Positions 54,988 through 63,039 of a DNA stretch of 64,000 bases are shown here, piece after piece. Each line of letters starts with the position of its first letter. Position 1 is the first letter of the stretch. This DNA is from Flavobacterium psychrophilum (GTDB taxonomy: Bacteria; Bacteroidota; Bacteroidia; Flavobacteriales; Flavobacteriaceae): contig CAMCFT010000016.1 of NCBI GenBank assembly GCA_945874225.1, positions 1 through 64,000 on the forward strand, read 5' to 3'. The notes below the pieces were generated by a model, which saw only the letters and a list, made by a program, of their open reading frames with translations, searched no databases and had not been told where the DNA came from. Both the position numbers and the translations under genes were made by a program.

Positions 54988-56907
54988 ATGAAAAAAATAT
55001 TTCTCTTCGGTTTTCTATTGATTTCATCTTTCGTTTTTTCGCAGGATAATCTTGTTTTATTTGAAAAAATGAGAGCTTCTGAAGCTAATTCTGCTTCAAA
55101 ACTGATGTTAGTAAAAACGAATCCCAACACTGCAAATTATGATATTACGTATCATAAATTAGAATTTACTATCAATCCGGCAGTTTATTTTATATCGGGG
55201 AAAATAACCACAACTTACACTGCTTTGTCAGATATGGTGAGTCTAACTTTCGATTTATCAAATACATTGACCGTAAGTTCTGTAAAAAGAGGAATTGACA
55301 ATCTAACTTATACCCAAAGCCCTACGGAATTAAAAATTACTTTACCAGCGACACAGCCAACAGGAACTTCGGAAACAGTAGAAATCACCTATTCGGGTGC
55401 GCCTTCCTCTTCGGGATTTGGATCATTTATGCAAAGCACGCACGGAACTTCTCCAATTATTTGGACATTGTCAGAACCTTTCGGAGCAATGAATTGGTGG
55501 CCTTGCAAGCAAGATTTGAACGATAAAGTGAACAGTATTGATGTCTATATTACTGCTCCAAGTCAATATACAAGTGTTTCTAACGGCGTCGAACCTGAAG
55601 CTCCAGTTATTAATGGATTGAATAAAACGACTCATTTTCACCACGGTTATCCAATTCCTGCTTATTTGATTTGTATGGCAGTAACTGATTATTCCGTTTA
55701 CAATCAAATTGGCGGAACTATTCCAAATGAATACCCAATTGTCAATTATATTTATCCGGAAAGTTTAACTCCAACTCTTCAAAATCAATTGGCACAAACC
55801 CCGTTGATATTAAATCTCTTTGAAAATTTATTCGAAACCTATCCATTTCATACCGAAAAATACGGTCACGCCCAGTTTGGTTGGGGGGGTGGAATGGAGC
55901 ATACCACGGTTTCGTTTATGGTCAGCTTTGGCAGACAATTAATTGCTCACGAAATGGCGCATCAATGGTTTGGCGACAAAATTACTTGCGGCACTTGGAA
56001 AGATATTTGGCTCAATGAGGGATTTGCTACCTATTTAGCCTCGATGGTTATCGAAAATTTTGACGGACAAGCGGCTTTTATTGCTGATAAAACCAATATG
56101 ATTAACTCCATTACTTCGATTACAAACGGCGCTGTATATTTGACTGATGCCGAAGCATTGAATGTGAATCGAATTTTTGACTCGCGTTTATCTTATCGTA
56201 AAGGAGCGATGGTTTTAAATATGCTTCGATTCAAATTAGGTGATGCCGTGTTTTTTCAGGGATTAAAAAATTATTTATCCGACTCGAATCTGGCGTATAA
56301 ATATGCTGTTACCTCCAATTTGCAGTCAAATCTCGAAGCGGTTTATGGAAGCAGTTTAACCGAATTTTTCAGCGATTGGGTTTATAATCAAGGTTATCCA
56401 ACTTATTCTATTGCTGTTCAAAATAATTTTAATGGAACAGTTTCTTTAAGTGTGAATCAAACGCAATCCGATGCATCGGTGCCTTTTTTCGAAATGCCAG
56501 TTCCTGTTCGGGTTTTTGGTGCTAGTGGAGAACAAATGGATTTAGTTTTAAACAATACTTCCAATGGAGAAACTTTTGTTAAAAATGTTCCTTTTGTGGT
56601 TACAAGCGTAGTTTTTGATCCAAATAAAGATTTAATTTCTAAAAATTCCAGCGTTACATTGGCCGTTGAAAATTTCAAATTAGAAAGCGTAAAGTTATAT
56701 CCAAACCCAGCAAATAATAGAATATCTCTCGATTTTCCAAAGCAAATTTCTCTTCAAAAAACTATCATTTATAACGCTTTAGGTCAAAAAGTTAAAGAAA
56801 CAACTTTGGCTACTTCTTGGGATGTAAGTGCTTTTTCGGAAGGAGTTTATTTTATGACGCTATATACAAATGAGGGAACTAAACAAATTCAGTTTGTGAA
56901 AAAGTAA
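54988..56907 (+). CDS. Secreted M1 family metallopeptidase with T9SS sorting domain
   Basis: Zinc aminopeptidase-like secreted enzyme of 639 residues. The signal peptide ends FVFSQ. The N-terminal beta domain has YDITYHKLEFTINP, the substrate segment is GWGGGMEHTT (GxMEN class), and the zinc site HEMAHQWFG has His321, Glu322 and His325 with the third ligand Glu344 in WLNEGFATYLA. The catalytic Tyr region is SYRKGAMVLNML. The C-terminal T9SS type A sorting domain starts KLYPNPANNRISLD. It lacks the large helical C-terminal domain of PepN. Probably digests extracellular peptides, like the two M43 proteases at the other end of the window. Confidence 0.92.
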   Translation: MKKIFLFGFLLISSFVFSQDNLVLFEKMRASEANSASKLMLVKTNPNTANYDITYHKLEFTINPAVYFISGKITTTYTALSDMVSLTFDLSNTLTVSSVKRGIDNLTYTQSPTELKITLPATQPTGTSETVEITYSGAPSSSGFGSFMQSTHGTSPIIWTLSEPFGAMNWWPCKQDLNDKVNSIDVYITAPSQYTSVSNGVEPEAPVINGLNKTTHFHHGYPIPAYLICMAVTDYSVYNQIGGTIPNEYPIVNYIYPESLTPTLQNQLAQTPLILNLFENLFETYPFHTEKYGHAQFGWGGGMEHTTVSFMVSFGRQLIAHEMAHQWFGDKITCGTWKDIWLNEGFATYLASMVIENFDGQAAFIADKTNMINSITSITNGAVYLTDAEALNVNRIFDSRLSYRKGAMVLNMLRFKLGDAVFFQGLKNYLSDSNLAYKYAVTSNLQSNLEAVYGSSLTEFFSDWVYNQGYPTYSIAVQNNFNGTVSLSVNQTQSDASVPFFEMPVPVRVFGASGEQMDLVLNNTSNGETFVKNVPFVVTSVVFDPNKDLISKNSSVTLAVENFKLESVKLYPNPANNRISLDFPKQISLQKTIIYNALGQKVKETTLATSWDVSAFSEGVYFMTLYTNEGTKQIQFVKK

Positions 56908-56960
56908 ACTTTAAACGCAGTTAGTGGATTTTAAAAAAGCGATGTTATATTGAGTTTCTG

Positions 56961-57500
56961 TTATACTCTTTTAATCTCGTGACCCACAAATTCTTCCAAA
57001 GTGGCAAACATATCATCTACGGAAAGCACTTCGAAATCGGGATGGGTTTTTAGAAAATTGGCGTTCAAATCAATTAGATTTTCATCTATTTCGAAAAAGG
57101 TGTCATTGTTGAGCAAATCTCGAATAGGATTTACGCCGTCTAGTTTGCCTTTTAGGAATTTATTGAGCTTCACGCTGCTCATTAATTTTACTTTTTTGGA
57201 TTGTTGTTGAAATAATTCCAAGTGCTTTTCGGCGCCAATTAACGCCAAACCTTCTTCTATCAACTCGTTCAATTCCTTGTCCCAACTCGAATTATATACA
57301 AATTGAGCAAAATTCCCTTCGGTATATTGTGATGCATAATAATCTAAATAATAACTCATTATCGCATCTTCGTGAATCAAATCATCGTTCACGCCTTCTT
57401 CGCGCATTAAATTGATTACTGAAATATTAGAATTGATTACATCTTGGAGATTTTCACTATTAAAGGCTGTTTCTGAAATAATTATTCTACCGAATTCCAT
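56961..57500 (-). CDS. DMP19/DUF4375-like protein
   Basis: A 179-residue cytosolic protein. The pattern IMSYYLDYYASQYTEGNFAQFVYNSSWD, with a preceding acidic helix, resembles the DUF4375/DMP19 family, where YxxxxxxxNGGFxQFxxN is typical (here TEGNFAQFVYN). The C-terminal half (NPIRDLLNNDTFFEID..., EEFVGHEIKRV) is not matched. Function unknown. It has ATG 57500 with no strong promoter motif, is convergent with the M1 gene and is not obviously in an operon. Confidence 0.7.
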   Translation of the reverse strand: MEFGRIIISETAFNSENLQDVINSNISVINLMREEGVNDDLIHEDAIMSYYLDYYASQYTEGNFAQFVYNSSWDKELNELIEEGLALIGAEKHLELFQQQSKKVKLMSSVKLNKFLKGKLDGVNPIRDLLNNDTFFEIDENLIDLNANFLKTHPDFEVLSVDDMFATLEEFVGHEIKRV

Positions 57501-57566
57501 AGGTTTTGTGTTTGATGATTTGGTGCAAAATTCGGGTAAATAATAACAGAAAAGAAATATTCTTCA

Positions 57567-57599
57567 ACCTTTGTCAAAGTTTTGAACTTTGACAAAGGT
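57567..57599. repeat. Perfect 15-bp palindromic hairpin with 3-nt loop
   Basis: ACCTTTGTCAAAGTT and its reverse complement enclose TTG. The arm itself contains a TTTGNCAAA-like inner palindrome. A T-run follows on the plus strand. A dispersed Bacteroidota repeat as I recall; single copy here. Confidence 0.8.
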
Positions 57600-57612
57600 G
57601 TTTTTGGAAATA

Positions 57613-57650
57613 AAAAAAAAGCCACATTAATGAAAATGCAGCTTTTAAAA
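57613..57650 (-). terminator. Terminator after the CDGSH gene
   Basis: On the minus strand AAAAGC...GCTTTT pairs with a bulge and is followed by a long T-run (plus-strand A-run 57612-57620). Confidence 0.55.
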
Positions 57651-57672
57651 TATTTTATCAAAAAAGGGGTCT

Positions 57673-57900
57673 TTAGCTTGTTTTCATTGGTGGCAAATCA
57701 AATGCTTTAGAATCACCTTCGAAATTATTACGGTGCGAACCATCGCAAAAAGGTTTGTTGGATGATAATCCACAACGACACAGACCTAATGCAGTTCTTC
57801 CTTCTAGGCCATAAATTACCCCATCTTGGTCCATTATTTCAAAATCACCTTCGATTTTTATCGATCCGTTTTTATTGATTATTAGTTTAGTCTTGATCAT
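57673..57900 (-). CDS. CDGSH iron-sulfur domain protein
   Basis: A 75-residue small protein that binds a redox-active 2Fe-2S cluster through three Cys and one His. The signature CRCGLSSNKPFCDGSH fits CxC-x2-[ST]-x3-P-x-CDG[ST]H exactly, near residues 41-56. The N-terminal beta strands (MIKTKLIINKNGSIKIEGDF) are typical of the single-domain bacterial form. There is no operon partner apart from the short basic gene 91 bp upstream on the same strand. Confidence 0.93.
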   Translation of the reverse strand: MIKTKLIINKNGSIKIEGDFEIMDQDGVIYGLEGRTALGLCRCGLSSNKPFCDGSHRNNFEGDSKAFDLPPMKTS

Positions 57901-57990
57901 ATTGTTTTTGTTTTAGTGGTCAAAGATTGCAAATATATTATAACTTCATCCTATTGAGATGGTTTTTTATTTATTCTAATAGGAGTCTTT

Positions 57991-58167
57991 CTAGGAACGT
58001 TTATGAATTGAATCATCACTCCTTTTCTTTTCATTCATTTTTGTCACTAAAGCTTTCAACAGTAACGCTTTTTCTTTTTTTTCCTCCTGAAGTTTAGTGT
58101 TTTTTCGTTTTAGCAATTTGGTATGTAAAGCCTTGTTTTTAGTGTTTTTTTCAGGTCCTTTTGCCAT
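57991..58167 (-). CDS. Small basic Lys-rich hypothetical protein (58 aa)
   Basis: Short open frame on the minus strand, ATG at 58167 and TAG at 57991-57993, giving MAKGPEKNTKNKALHTKLLK followed by a Lys/Glu/Leu-rich helix and ending KRSDDSIHKRS. The protein is very basic with a predicted amphipathic helix. I recognise no family. It lies upstream of the CDGSH gene on the same strand with a 91-bp gap. Sequence composition and clean ends make it more likely real than chance, but no homology was tested. Confidence 0.55.
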   Translation of the reverse strand: MAKGPEKNTKNKALHTKLLKRKNTKLQEEKKEKALLLKALVTKMNEKKRSDDSIHKRS

Positions 58168-58260
58168 AATTTATAATCTTGGGTAATTTTAGGTTACAAA
58201 TATAAATAAAGGCTTATTAATAACTCGTTGGGTGCAATTAATCAATTTTCAAAATAATTT

Positions 58261-58435
58261 AAAAAATATAAAATTAAACACATAGAAACATAGTAAAAAA
58301 GAAAGGGATAGCCCAATTCTTGGGTTCACAAAACTATGATTTACTAGAATAAAGTGAAACGCCTTCTCTAAATTATTAAAACTATGAATCTATGTGTTTA
58401 AAAAAAACAATAATTTGAATTACACCCAACAGGTT
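58261..58435. repeat. Tandem palindromic element, copy 1 (without inserts)
   Basis: A 175-bp unit bounded inside by a terminal inverted repeat (AAACACATAGAAACATAGT with ACTATGAATCTATGTGTTT). Outer arms GTTGGGTGCAATT (from 58228) and AATTACACCCAAC (58418-58430) extend it. It aligns to copy 2 base by base except for three inserts present only in copy 2. Confidence 0.9.
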
Positions 58436-58677
58436 AAAAAATATAAAATTAAACACATAGAGCTGTCTGCCGAAAGGCAGAAACATAGTAAAAAAGAAAG
58501 GGATAACCCAATTGCTTCGCCTGTTCGCTATCGCTCGGGTCATGGGTTCACAAAACTATGATTTACTAGAATAAAGTGAAACGCCTTCTTTAAATTATTA
58601 AAAACTATGAATCTGCCTTTCGGCAGACTGGTCTATGTGTTAAAAAAAAGAATAATTTGAATTACAACCAACGGGTT
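58436..58677. repeat. Tandem palindromic element, copy 2 (with three GC-rich inserts)
   Basis: A 242-bp unit equal to copy 1 plus insert A (58461-58480, 20 bp), insert B (58514-58543, 30 bp replacing CTT) and insert C (58613-58632, 20 bp). A and C share GTCTGCCGAAAGGCAG in opposite orientation and sit at exactly mirror positions of the host inverted repeat. Confidence 0.9.
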
Positions 58678-58712
58678 TATTAATATGAATGATGAATCAA
58701 GATCCCAAATCC

Positions 58713-58783
58713 TTAGCCCTGATAGCAGTGGAAATCCCACGCTTTTTTGCGTGGATTGCAACGGATAGCGGGAAATAGCTCCT
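58713..58783. repeat. Hairpin repeat element upstream of metG
   Basis: CCCTGATAGCAGTGGAAAT, then a CCACGC-T6-GCGTGG hairpin, then GATTGCAACGGATAGCGG. The two flanks are imperfect reverse complements, giving an overall 70-bp stem-loop. I recall this as a dispersed element of Flavobacteriia of unknown function; one copy here. Confidence 0.65.
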
Positions 58784-58823
58784 AATCCTTCGACTGCGCT
58801 CAGGAAGACAATAAATAATTCCT

Positions 58824-58831
58824 TATTTTTG
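58824..58831 (+). promoter_or_regulatory. -7 motif for metG
   Basis: TATTTTTG lies 19 nt before the ATG at 58851. Confidence 0.5.
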
Positions 58832-58850
58832 CAACAAATTAAACTGAATT

Positions 58851-60950
58851 ATGTTACAGAATCCAAAAAGATATACCATTACAGCGGCATTGCCTTATAC
58901 AAACGGACCCATTCATATTGGGCATTTGGCGGGTGTTTACGTGCCTTCGGATATTTATTCCAGATATTTAAGATTGCAGGGAAGAGACGTTTTGTTTGTG
59001 TGCGGAAGTGATGAACACGGGGTTGCGATTTCTATGAAAGCCAAGAAAGAAGGGGTTACACCTCAGGAAGTAATCGACAAATACGATGGAATTATAAGAA
59101 AATCGTTCTCGGATTTTGGAATTTCGTTTGATAATTATTCAAGAACTTCGGCTAAAATTCATCACGATACGGCTTCGGAATTTTTTAGAACGCTGTATGA
59201 TAAAGGTGATTTTATCGAGGAAGTGACCGAGCAATTGTATGATGCAAAAGCAGACCAATTCTTGGCAGACCGTTTTGTTGTGGGAACTTGCCCAAAATGT
59301 GGCAACGAAGAAGCTTATGGTGACCAATGCGAAAAATGTGGTTCGACGCTAAATGCAACCGATTTGATTAATCCAAAATCGACTATTACCGGAGAAACTC
59401 CAATAATGAAAAAGACGAAACACTGGTTTTTGCCTTTGGATCGTTATGAAGATTTCTTGAAAGAATGGATTCTCGTTGGACATAAAAACGACTGGAAACC
59501 CAATGTTTACGGACAAGTAAAATCGTGGATTGACGGCGGACTGGAACCTCGTGCGGTAACTCGTGACCTTGATTGGGGAATTGATGTGCCGGTTGAAGGT
59601 GCCGAAGGAAAAAAATTATATGTTTGGTTTGACGCACCAATAGGTTACATTTCATCTACGAAAGAATGGGCTTTGCGTGAAGGAAAAAATTGGGAACCTT
59701 ATTGGAAAGATCAGGATACGAAACTGGTTCACTTCATTGGGAAAGACAATATTGTTTTTCATTGCATCATTTTTCCGGCAATGTTGAAAGCCGAAGGAAG
59801 TTATATTTTGCCGGACAATGTTCCTGCAAATGAGTTCTTGAACTTGGAAGGAAATAAATTATCTACGTCTAAAAACTGGGCGGTTTGGTTGCACGAATAT
59901 TTAGAAGAATTCCCGAATCAGCAAGATGTTTTGCGTTATGCGTTGACATCGAATGCACCAGAAACCAAGGATAATGATTTTACCTGGAAAGATTTTCAGG
60001 CGAGAAACAACAATGAATTAGTTGCGATTTTTGGTAATTTCATCAATCGTGTGGTGGTTTTAACCAATAAATATTACGAGGGAATTGTTCCAAGTCCAAG
60101 CCCCCTAACCCCCGAAGGGGGAATTCCCAACTTTAGTGATTATGACGCTGCCGTTTTGGCTGAATTGAAAGCGTATCCAGCCGTGATTTCGAGTTCGATA
60201 GAGCGTTATAGATTTAGAGAAGCATTAAGCGAATTGATGAATGTTGCACGTTTGGGAAATAAATATCTTGCCGATGAAGAGCCTTGGAAAATGATAAAAA
60301 CTGATCCAGCTCGCGTACAAACCCAAATGTATGTGGCTTTGCAAATTGCAGCTGCTTTGAGTTCACTTTGCGAACCTTTCTTGCCATTTACCGCTACGAA
60401 ATTGTCGAAAATTCTAAAAATAGATGATAAAATAGATTGGAAAACAGTTGCTGACAATTCGGATTTAATTCCTGCAGGACACCAAATTGGTGAAGCCGAA
60501 TTGCTTTTCGCCAAAATTGAAGATGAAGAAATTCAAAAACAAATAGACAAATTGGAAGCTACAAAAACTGCTAACCAAGAAGAGATTGCTTCGTCCCTCG
60601 CAAAGACAGAACCACAAAAAGAATTGATTCAATTTGATGATTTTGCCAAAATGGACATCCGTACAGGAACGATTCTGGAAGCCGAAAAAATGCCAAAAGC
60701 CAACAAATTGTTGATTTTGAAAGTTGACACAGGAATTGATGTTCGCACCATAGTTTCGGGAATTGCAGAAAGTTTTTCACCAGAAGAAATCATCGGAAAA
60801 CGCGTAACTGTTTTAGTAAATTTAGCTCCAAGAAACCTTCGTGGTGTGGAAAGTCAAGGTATGATTTTGATGACTACAAATGCCGAAGGAAAACTGGTTT
60901 TCGTGAATCCAGATGTGGATGGAGTTGCCAATGGCGAGACAATAAATTAA
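58851..60950 (+). CDS. metG: Methionyl-tRNA synthetase with C-terminal tRNA-binding domain
   Basis: Charges tRNA-Met, including initiator tRNA. The 699 residues are: Rossmann core with [11 protein letters not shown] (HIGH), a knuckle zinc site [27 protein letters not shown] (KMSKS equivalent), an anticodon-binding helical domain from about 390, a linker and a Trbp111-like OB domain from about 595 ([18 protein letters not shown]). Two short segments look like repeat-encoded insertions. Residues 416-426 (SPLTPEGGI core) are encoded by a copy of the intergenic class C palindrome. Residues 578-586 in the linker are encoded by a GATTGCTTCGTCCCTCGCAA repeat. Neither interrupts a catalytic motif, so the enzyme should work. 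Confidence 0.96.
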   Translation: MLQNPKRYTITAALPYTNGPIHIGHLAGVYVPSDIYSRYLRLQGRDVLFVCGSDEHGVAISMKAKKEGVTPQEVIDKYDGIIRKSFSDFGISFDNYSRTSAKIHHDTASEFFRTLYDKGDFIEEVTEQLYDAKADQFLADRFVVGTCPKCGNEEAYGDQCEKCGSTLNATDLINPKSTITGETPIMKKTKHWFLPLDRYEDFLKEWILVGHKNDWKPNVYGQVKSWIDGGLEPRAVTRDLDWGIDVPVEGAEGKKLYVWFDAPIGYISSTKEWALREGKNWEPYWKDQDTKLVHFIGKDNIVFHCIIFPAMLKAEGSYILPDNVPANEFLNLEGNKLSTSKNWAVWLHEYLEEFPNQQDVLRYALTSNAPETKDNDFTWKDFQARNNNELVAIFGNFINRVVVLTNKYYEGIVPSPSPLTPEGGIPNFSDYDAAVLAELKAYPAVISSSIERYRFREALSELMNVARLGNKYLADEEPWKMIKTDPARVQTQMYVALQIAAALSSLCEPFLPFTATKLSKILKIDDKIDWKTVADNSDLIPAGHQIGEAELLFAKIEDEEIQKQIDKLEATKTANQEEIASSLAKTEPQKELIQFDDFAKMDIRTGTILEAEKMPKANKLLILKVDTGIDVRTIVSGIAESFSPEEIIGKRVTVLVNLAPRNLRGVESQGMILMTTNAEGKLVFVNPDVDGVANGETIN
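60099..60125 (+). repeat. Class C mini-element inserted in frame in metG
   Basis: 27 bp matching the copies at 50607 and 50702, with core CCCCCTAACCCCCGAAGGGGG read as S-P-L-T-P-E-G-G. It lies at the start of the anticodon-binding region. Confidence 0.8.
60582..60608 (-). repeat. GATTGCTTCG-type repeat inserted in the metG linker
   Basis: The minus strand reads TGCGAGGGACGAAGCAATCTC, close to the dispersed TTGCGAGGAACGAAGCAATC repeat common in this phylum by memory. In metG it encodes EIASSLAKT in the flexible linker before the OB domain. Confidence 0.6.
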
Positions 60951-60959
60951 AAAAAATTA

Positions 60960-61015
60960 ACCACAAATTCGCAAATTTTAATTCAACAAAAAAGAATAAT
61001 CTGCAAATCTGCGGT
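60960..61015. repeat. Degenerate ACCACAAATTCGCAAATT palindrome
   Basis: Arms at 60960-60977 and 60998-61015, related to the perfect palindrome at 53447-53505, in the metG-HAD gap. Confidence 0.6.
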
Positions 61016-61028
61016 AAAACATATTAAA

Positions 61029-61715
61029 ATGAATCTAAAAGTAATTGCTTTCGACGCTGACGACACCTTGTTTATTAACGAACCTTATTTTCAGGAAACA
61101 GAACAAAGATTCTGTGGTTTGATGGAGGATTATTTGTCGCATCAAGGAATTTCGCAAGAGCTTTTTAAAGTAGAAATCGATAATTTAAAAATCTACGGTT
61201 ACGGAATCAAGGCATACATTCTTTCGATGATCGAAGCCGCTATGAAAATTTCGAACAATACAATTCCTATTGAAGTAATTGAAAAAATCATCGAATACGG
61301 AAAAGAATTACTCGAAAAACCCATTGAATTATTAGATGGTGTCGAAGAAACCTTAGATGCTTTGCACGGGAAATACAAACTCGTGGTTGCTACCAAAGGC
61401 GATTTATTGGATCAACGCCGAAAATTACACGATTCAGGTTTGGGACATTATTTTCACCATATCGAAGTAATGGCGGACAAGCAGGAAAAAGATTATTCTG
61501 ATTTGATAAAACGTTTGGAGATTCAGCCCGAGGAATTTTTTATGATTGGTAACTCATTGAAATCCGATGTTTTGCCTGTTTTGTCCATTGGAGGACACGC
61601 CGTGCATATTCCGTTTCACACTACTTGGGCACACGAAAGAATTGACTATAAAGTAGAACACAAAAACTTCAATACTTTCGAAAAAATGACTGATGTTTTA
61701 AAAAGACTGCAATAA
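61029..61715 (+). CDS. HAD family hydrolase
   Basis: Cytosolic phosphatase-like protein of 228 residues. Motif I is FDADDTLF with the nucleophile Asp9 and acid/base Asp11, a helical cap runs from about 15 to 95, motif II is VVATKGD, the Lys region is KLHDSGLGHYFHHIEVM, and motif IV MIGNSLKSDVLPVLSIGG holds the metal-binding Asp. Similar to phosphoglycolate phosphatase/YjjG types; the substrate cannot be assigned. The CAT-like gene starts within its stop codon (TAATG), so the two are translationally coupled. Confidence 0.88.
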   Translation: MNLKVIAFDADDTLFINEPYFQETEQRFCGLMEDYLSHQGISQELFKVEIDNLKIYGYGIKAYILSMIEAAMKISNNTIPIEVIEKIIEYGKELLEKPIELLDGVEETLDALHGKYKLVVATKGDLLDQRRKLHDSGLGHYFHHIEVMADKQEKDYSDLIKRLEIQPEEFFMIGNSLKSDVLPVLSIGGHAVHIPFHTTWAHERIDYKVEHKNFNTFEKMTDVLKRLQ

Positions 61716-62344
61716 TGAGAACCCTTTTAGACCTAGAAAACTGGAACCGAAAAGAACACTTTTTGTTCTTTAAACAAATGGAAGAACCTTTTTTTGGAAT
61801 TACCACAACCATTGATTGCACCAAAGGGTATGAAACTGCAAAAAAATTGGGGACATCCTTTTTTGTGTATTATTTGCACAAAACCATTGTTGCAGTGAAT
61901 GCGATTGAATCCTTTCGTTATCGGATAATTGATGATGCGATTTACATCTATGATTCCATTGATGCGTCGGCAACAATAATGCGTGATGACAAAACTTTCG
62001 GCTTTTCACTGATTGAATATTCTGCTGATTTTGAAATTTTTGCCGCAAATACATTCAAGGAAATTGAAAGAATAAAAAACACTCCCGGACTTTTTACTAG
62101 AGAATTTTCAAATGATAACGTAATCCATTTTTCAGCAATCCCCTGGATCAATTTCACCTCACTTTCTCATGCCAGAAGTTATACTTTTCCGGATAGTTGC
62201 CCGAAAATTTCTTTTGGAAAAATGATGATTTCCGATGATGGAAAAAGAACAATGTCGATGTCAGTTCACGTGCATCACGGATTGATGGATGGTTATCACG
62301 CGGGACAATTCGTGGATTATTTTCAGGAATTGATGAACAGGTAA
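61715..62344 (+). CDS. Chloramphenicol acetyltransferase-like acyltransferase
   Basis: CoA-dependent acyltransferase of the type A CAT fold, 209 residues (forms trimers in the family). The catalytic motif is HVHHGLMDGYHAGQF with the general-base His. Upstream features are RTLLDLENWNRKEHFLFF, SFRYRI, PGLFTREFSN and the PWINFTSLSHARSYTFPDS strand that in CAT lines the substrate site. Chromosomal CAT-like proteins of this kind in Bacteroidota often act on unknown substrates, so resistance should not be assumed. It overlaps the HAD gene by one base; a GC-rich hairpin at 62387-62433 follows. Confidence 0.88.
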   Translation: MRTLLDLENWNRKEHFLFFKQMEEPFFGITTTIDCTKGYETAKKLGTSFFVYYLHKTIVAVNAIESFRYRIIDDAIYIYDSIDASATIMRDDKTFGFSLIEYSADFEIFAANTFKEIERIKNTPGLFTREFSNDNVIHFSAIPWINFTSLSHARSYTFPDSCPKISFGKMMISDDGKRTMSMSVHVHHGLMDGYHAGQFVDYFQELMNR

Positions 62345-62386
62345 AAAAGTTTTCAGTTTTCAATCACAGTTTTCAGGTTGTATAGA

Positions 62387-62433
62387 AATAAAAAATCGCA
62401 GTCTGCGAACAAACTATTGCTGCAAACTGCGAC
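62387..62433. terminator. Hairpin between the CAT-like gene and ssb
   Basis: TCGCAGTCTGC and GCAAACTGCGA pair with one mismatch between convergent genes. A GC-rich CCCTTTGGGGGCTAGGG block follows at 62452-62469, related to the class C repeat. Confidence 0.6.
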
Positions 62434-62473
62434 TGTAACCTGATTCATAATACCCTTTGGGGGCTAGGGTGCT

Positions 62474-62806
62474 TTATTTCCCCAAAAGCAGCACATCATT
62501 CGCGACAACTTCGGTAATATATCGTTTTTCTCCGTTTTTATCGTCGTAACTTCTGTGGGTTAGTTTTCCTTCGATGGCTATTTGAATACCTTTGGTTACA
62601 TATTTTTCGATAATATCGGCAGTTTTTCCCCAAGCAACCACTTTGTGCCATTCGGTTTGTTCCACTTTTTCTCCTTTGTCATTTTTGTAACTATCGTTTG
62701 TGGCGATGGTTAAATTGGCTACTTTTTTTCCTCCATCAAAATTTTTGATTTCTGGATCGTTACCTACGTTTCCGATTAATTGTACTTTGTTTTTCATTGC
62801 ATTCAT
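62474..62806 (-). CDS. ssb: Single-stranded DNA-binding protein
   Basis: Binds ssDNA in replication and repair through an OB fold. From ATG 62806 (MNAMKNKVQLIGNVG) it has 110 residues with DPEIKNFDGGKKVANLTIAT, WHKVVAWGKTADIIEKYV, KGIQIAIEGKLTHRSYDDKNG and EVVANDVLLLGK. The frame opens earlier (62857), but the added residues are not SSB-like. ATG 62797 is also possible. It lacks the acidic C-terminal tail (DDDIPF), so it is a short SSB; many Bacteroidota carry a second, longer ssb elsewhere. Convergent with the CAT-like gene. Confidence 0.9.
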   Translation of the reverse strand: MNAMKNKVQLIGNVGNDPEIKNFDGGKKVANLTIATNDSYKNDKGEKVEQTEWHKVVAWGKTADIIEKYVTKGIQIAIEGKLTHRSYDDKNGEKRYITEVVANDVLLLGK

Positions 62807-62940
62807 GGCGTGTAAATTTAAATTGTTAGTATACATTTTGTTGAATTGTTCGTTCAAATCAACAGGGCAAAGATGCGATGGTTCTAAAAATTTATTCGGT
62901 AGATAACTACTTACTTTCGGTTGTAACTATTTGTAACCGT

Positions 62941-62969
62941 TTGTAAATGGAAATTAATTGTTATATTTG
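62941..62969 (+). promoter_or_regulatory. -33/-7 promoter for the DUF389 gene
   Basis: TTG at 62941-62943 (preceded by T) and TATATTTG at 62962-62969, with an 18-nt spacer, match the Bacteroidota consensus well. Predicted leader of about 65 nt to ATG 63040. Confidence 0.6.
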
Positions 62970-63039
62970 ATTGATTTTAAAAGAATTAATTGATTTTTTT
63001 GAATCACAAATAATTTTCAAAGAAAGCAACTGATAAAGG

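Larger units (their letters stand above)
58168..58850. other. Repeat-dense intergenic region upstream of metG
   Basis: This 683-bp stretch holds the tandem palindrome pair (58261-58677), a hairpin element at 58713-58783, a short GC-rich CCTTCGACTGCGCTCAGG repeat at 58787-58804 and the metG promoter motif. No gene seen. Confidence 0.7.

Noticed and set aside
61715..62344. Acquired chloramphenicol resistance gene
   Set aside because: It lies in a housekeeping context coupled to a HAD gene, with no mobile-element signs and similar composition to its neighbours; a CAT-like fold alone does not show drug activity.
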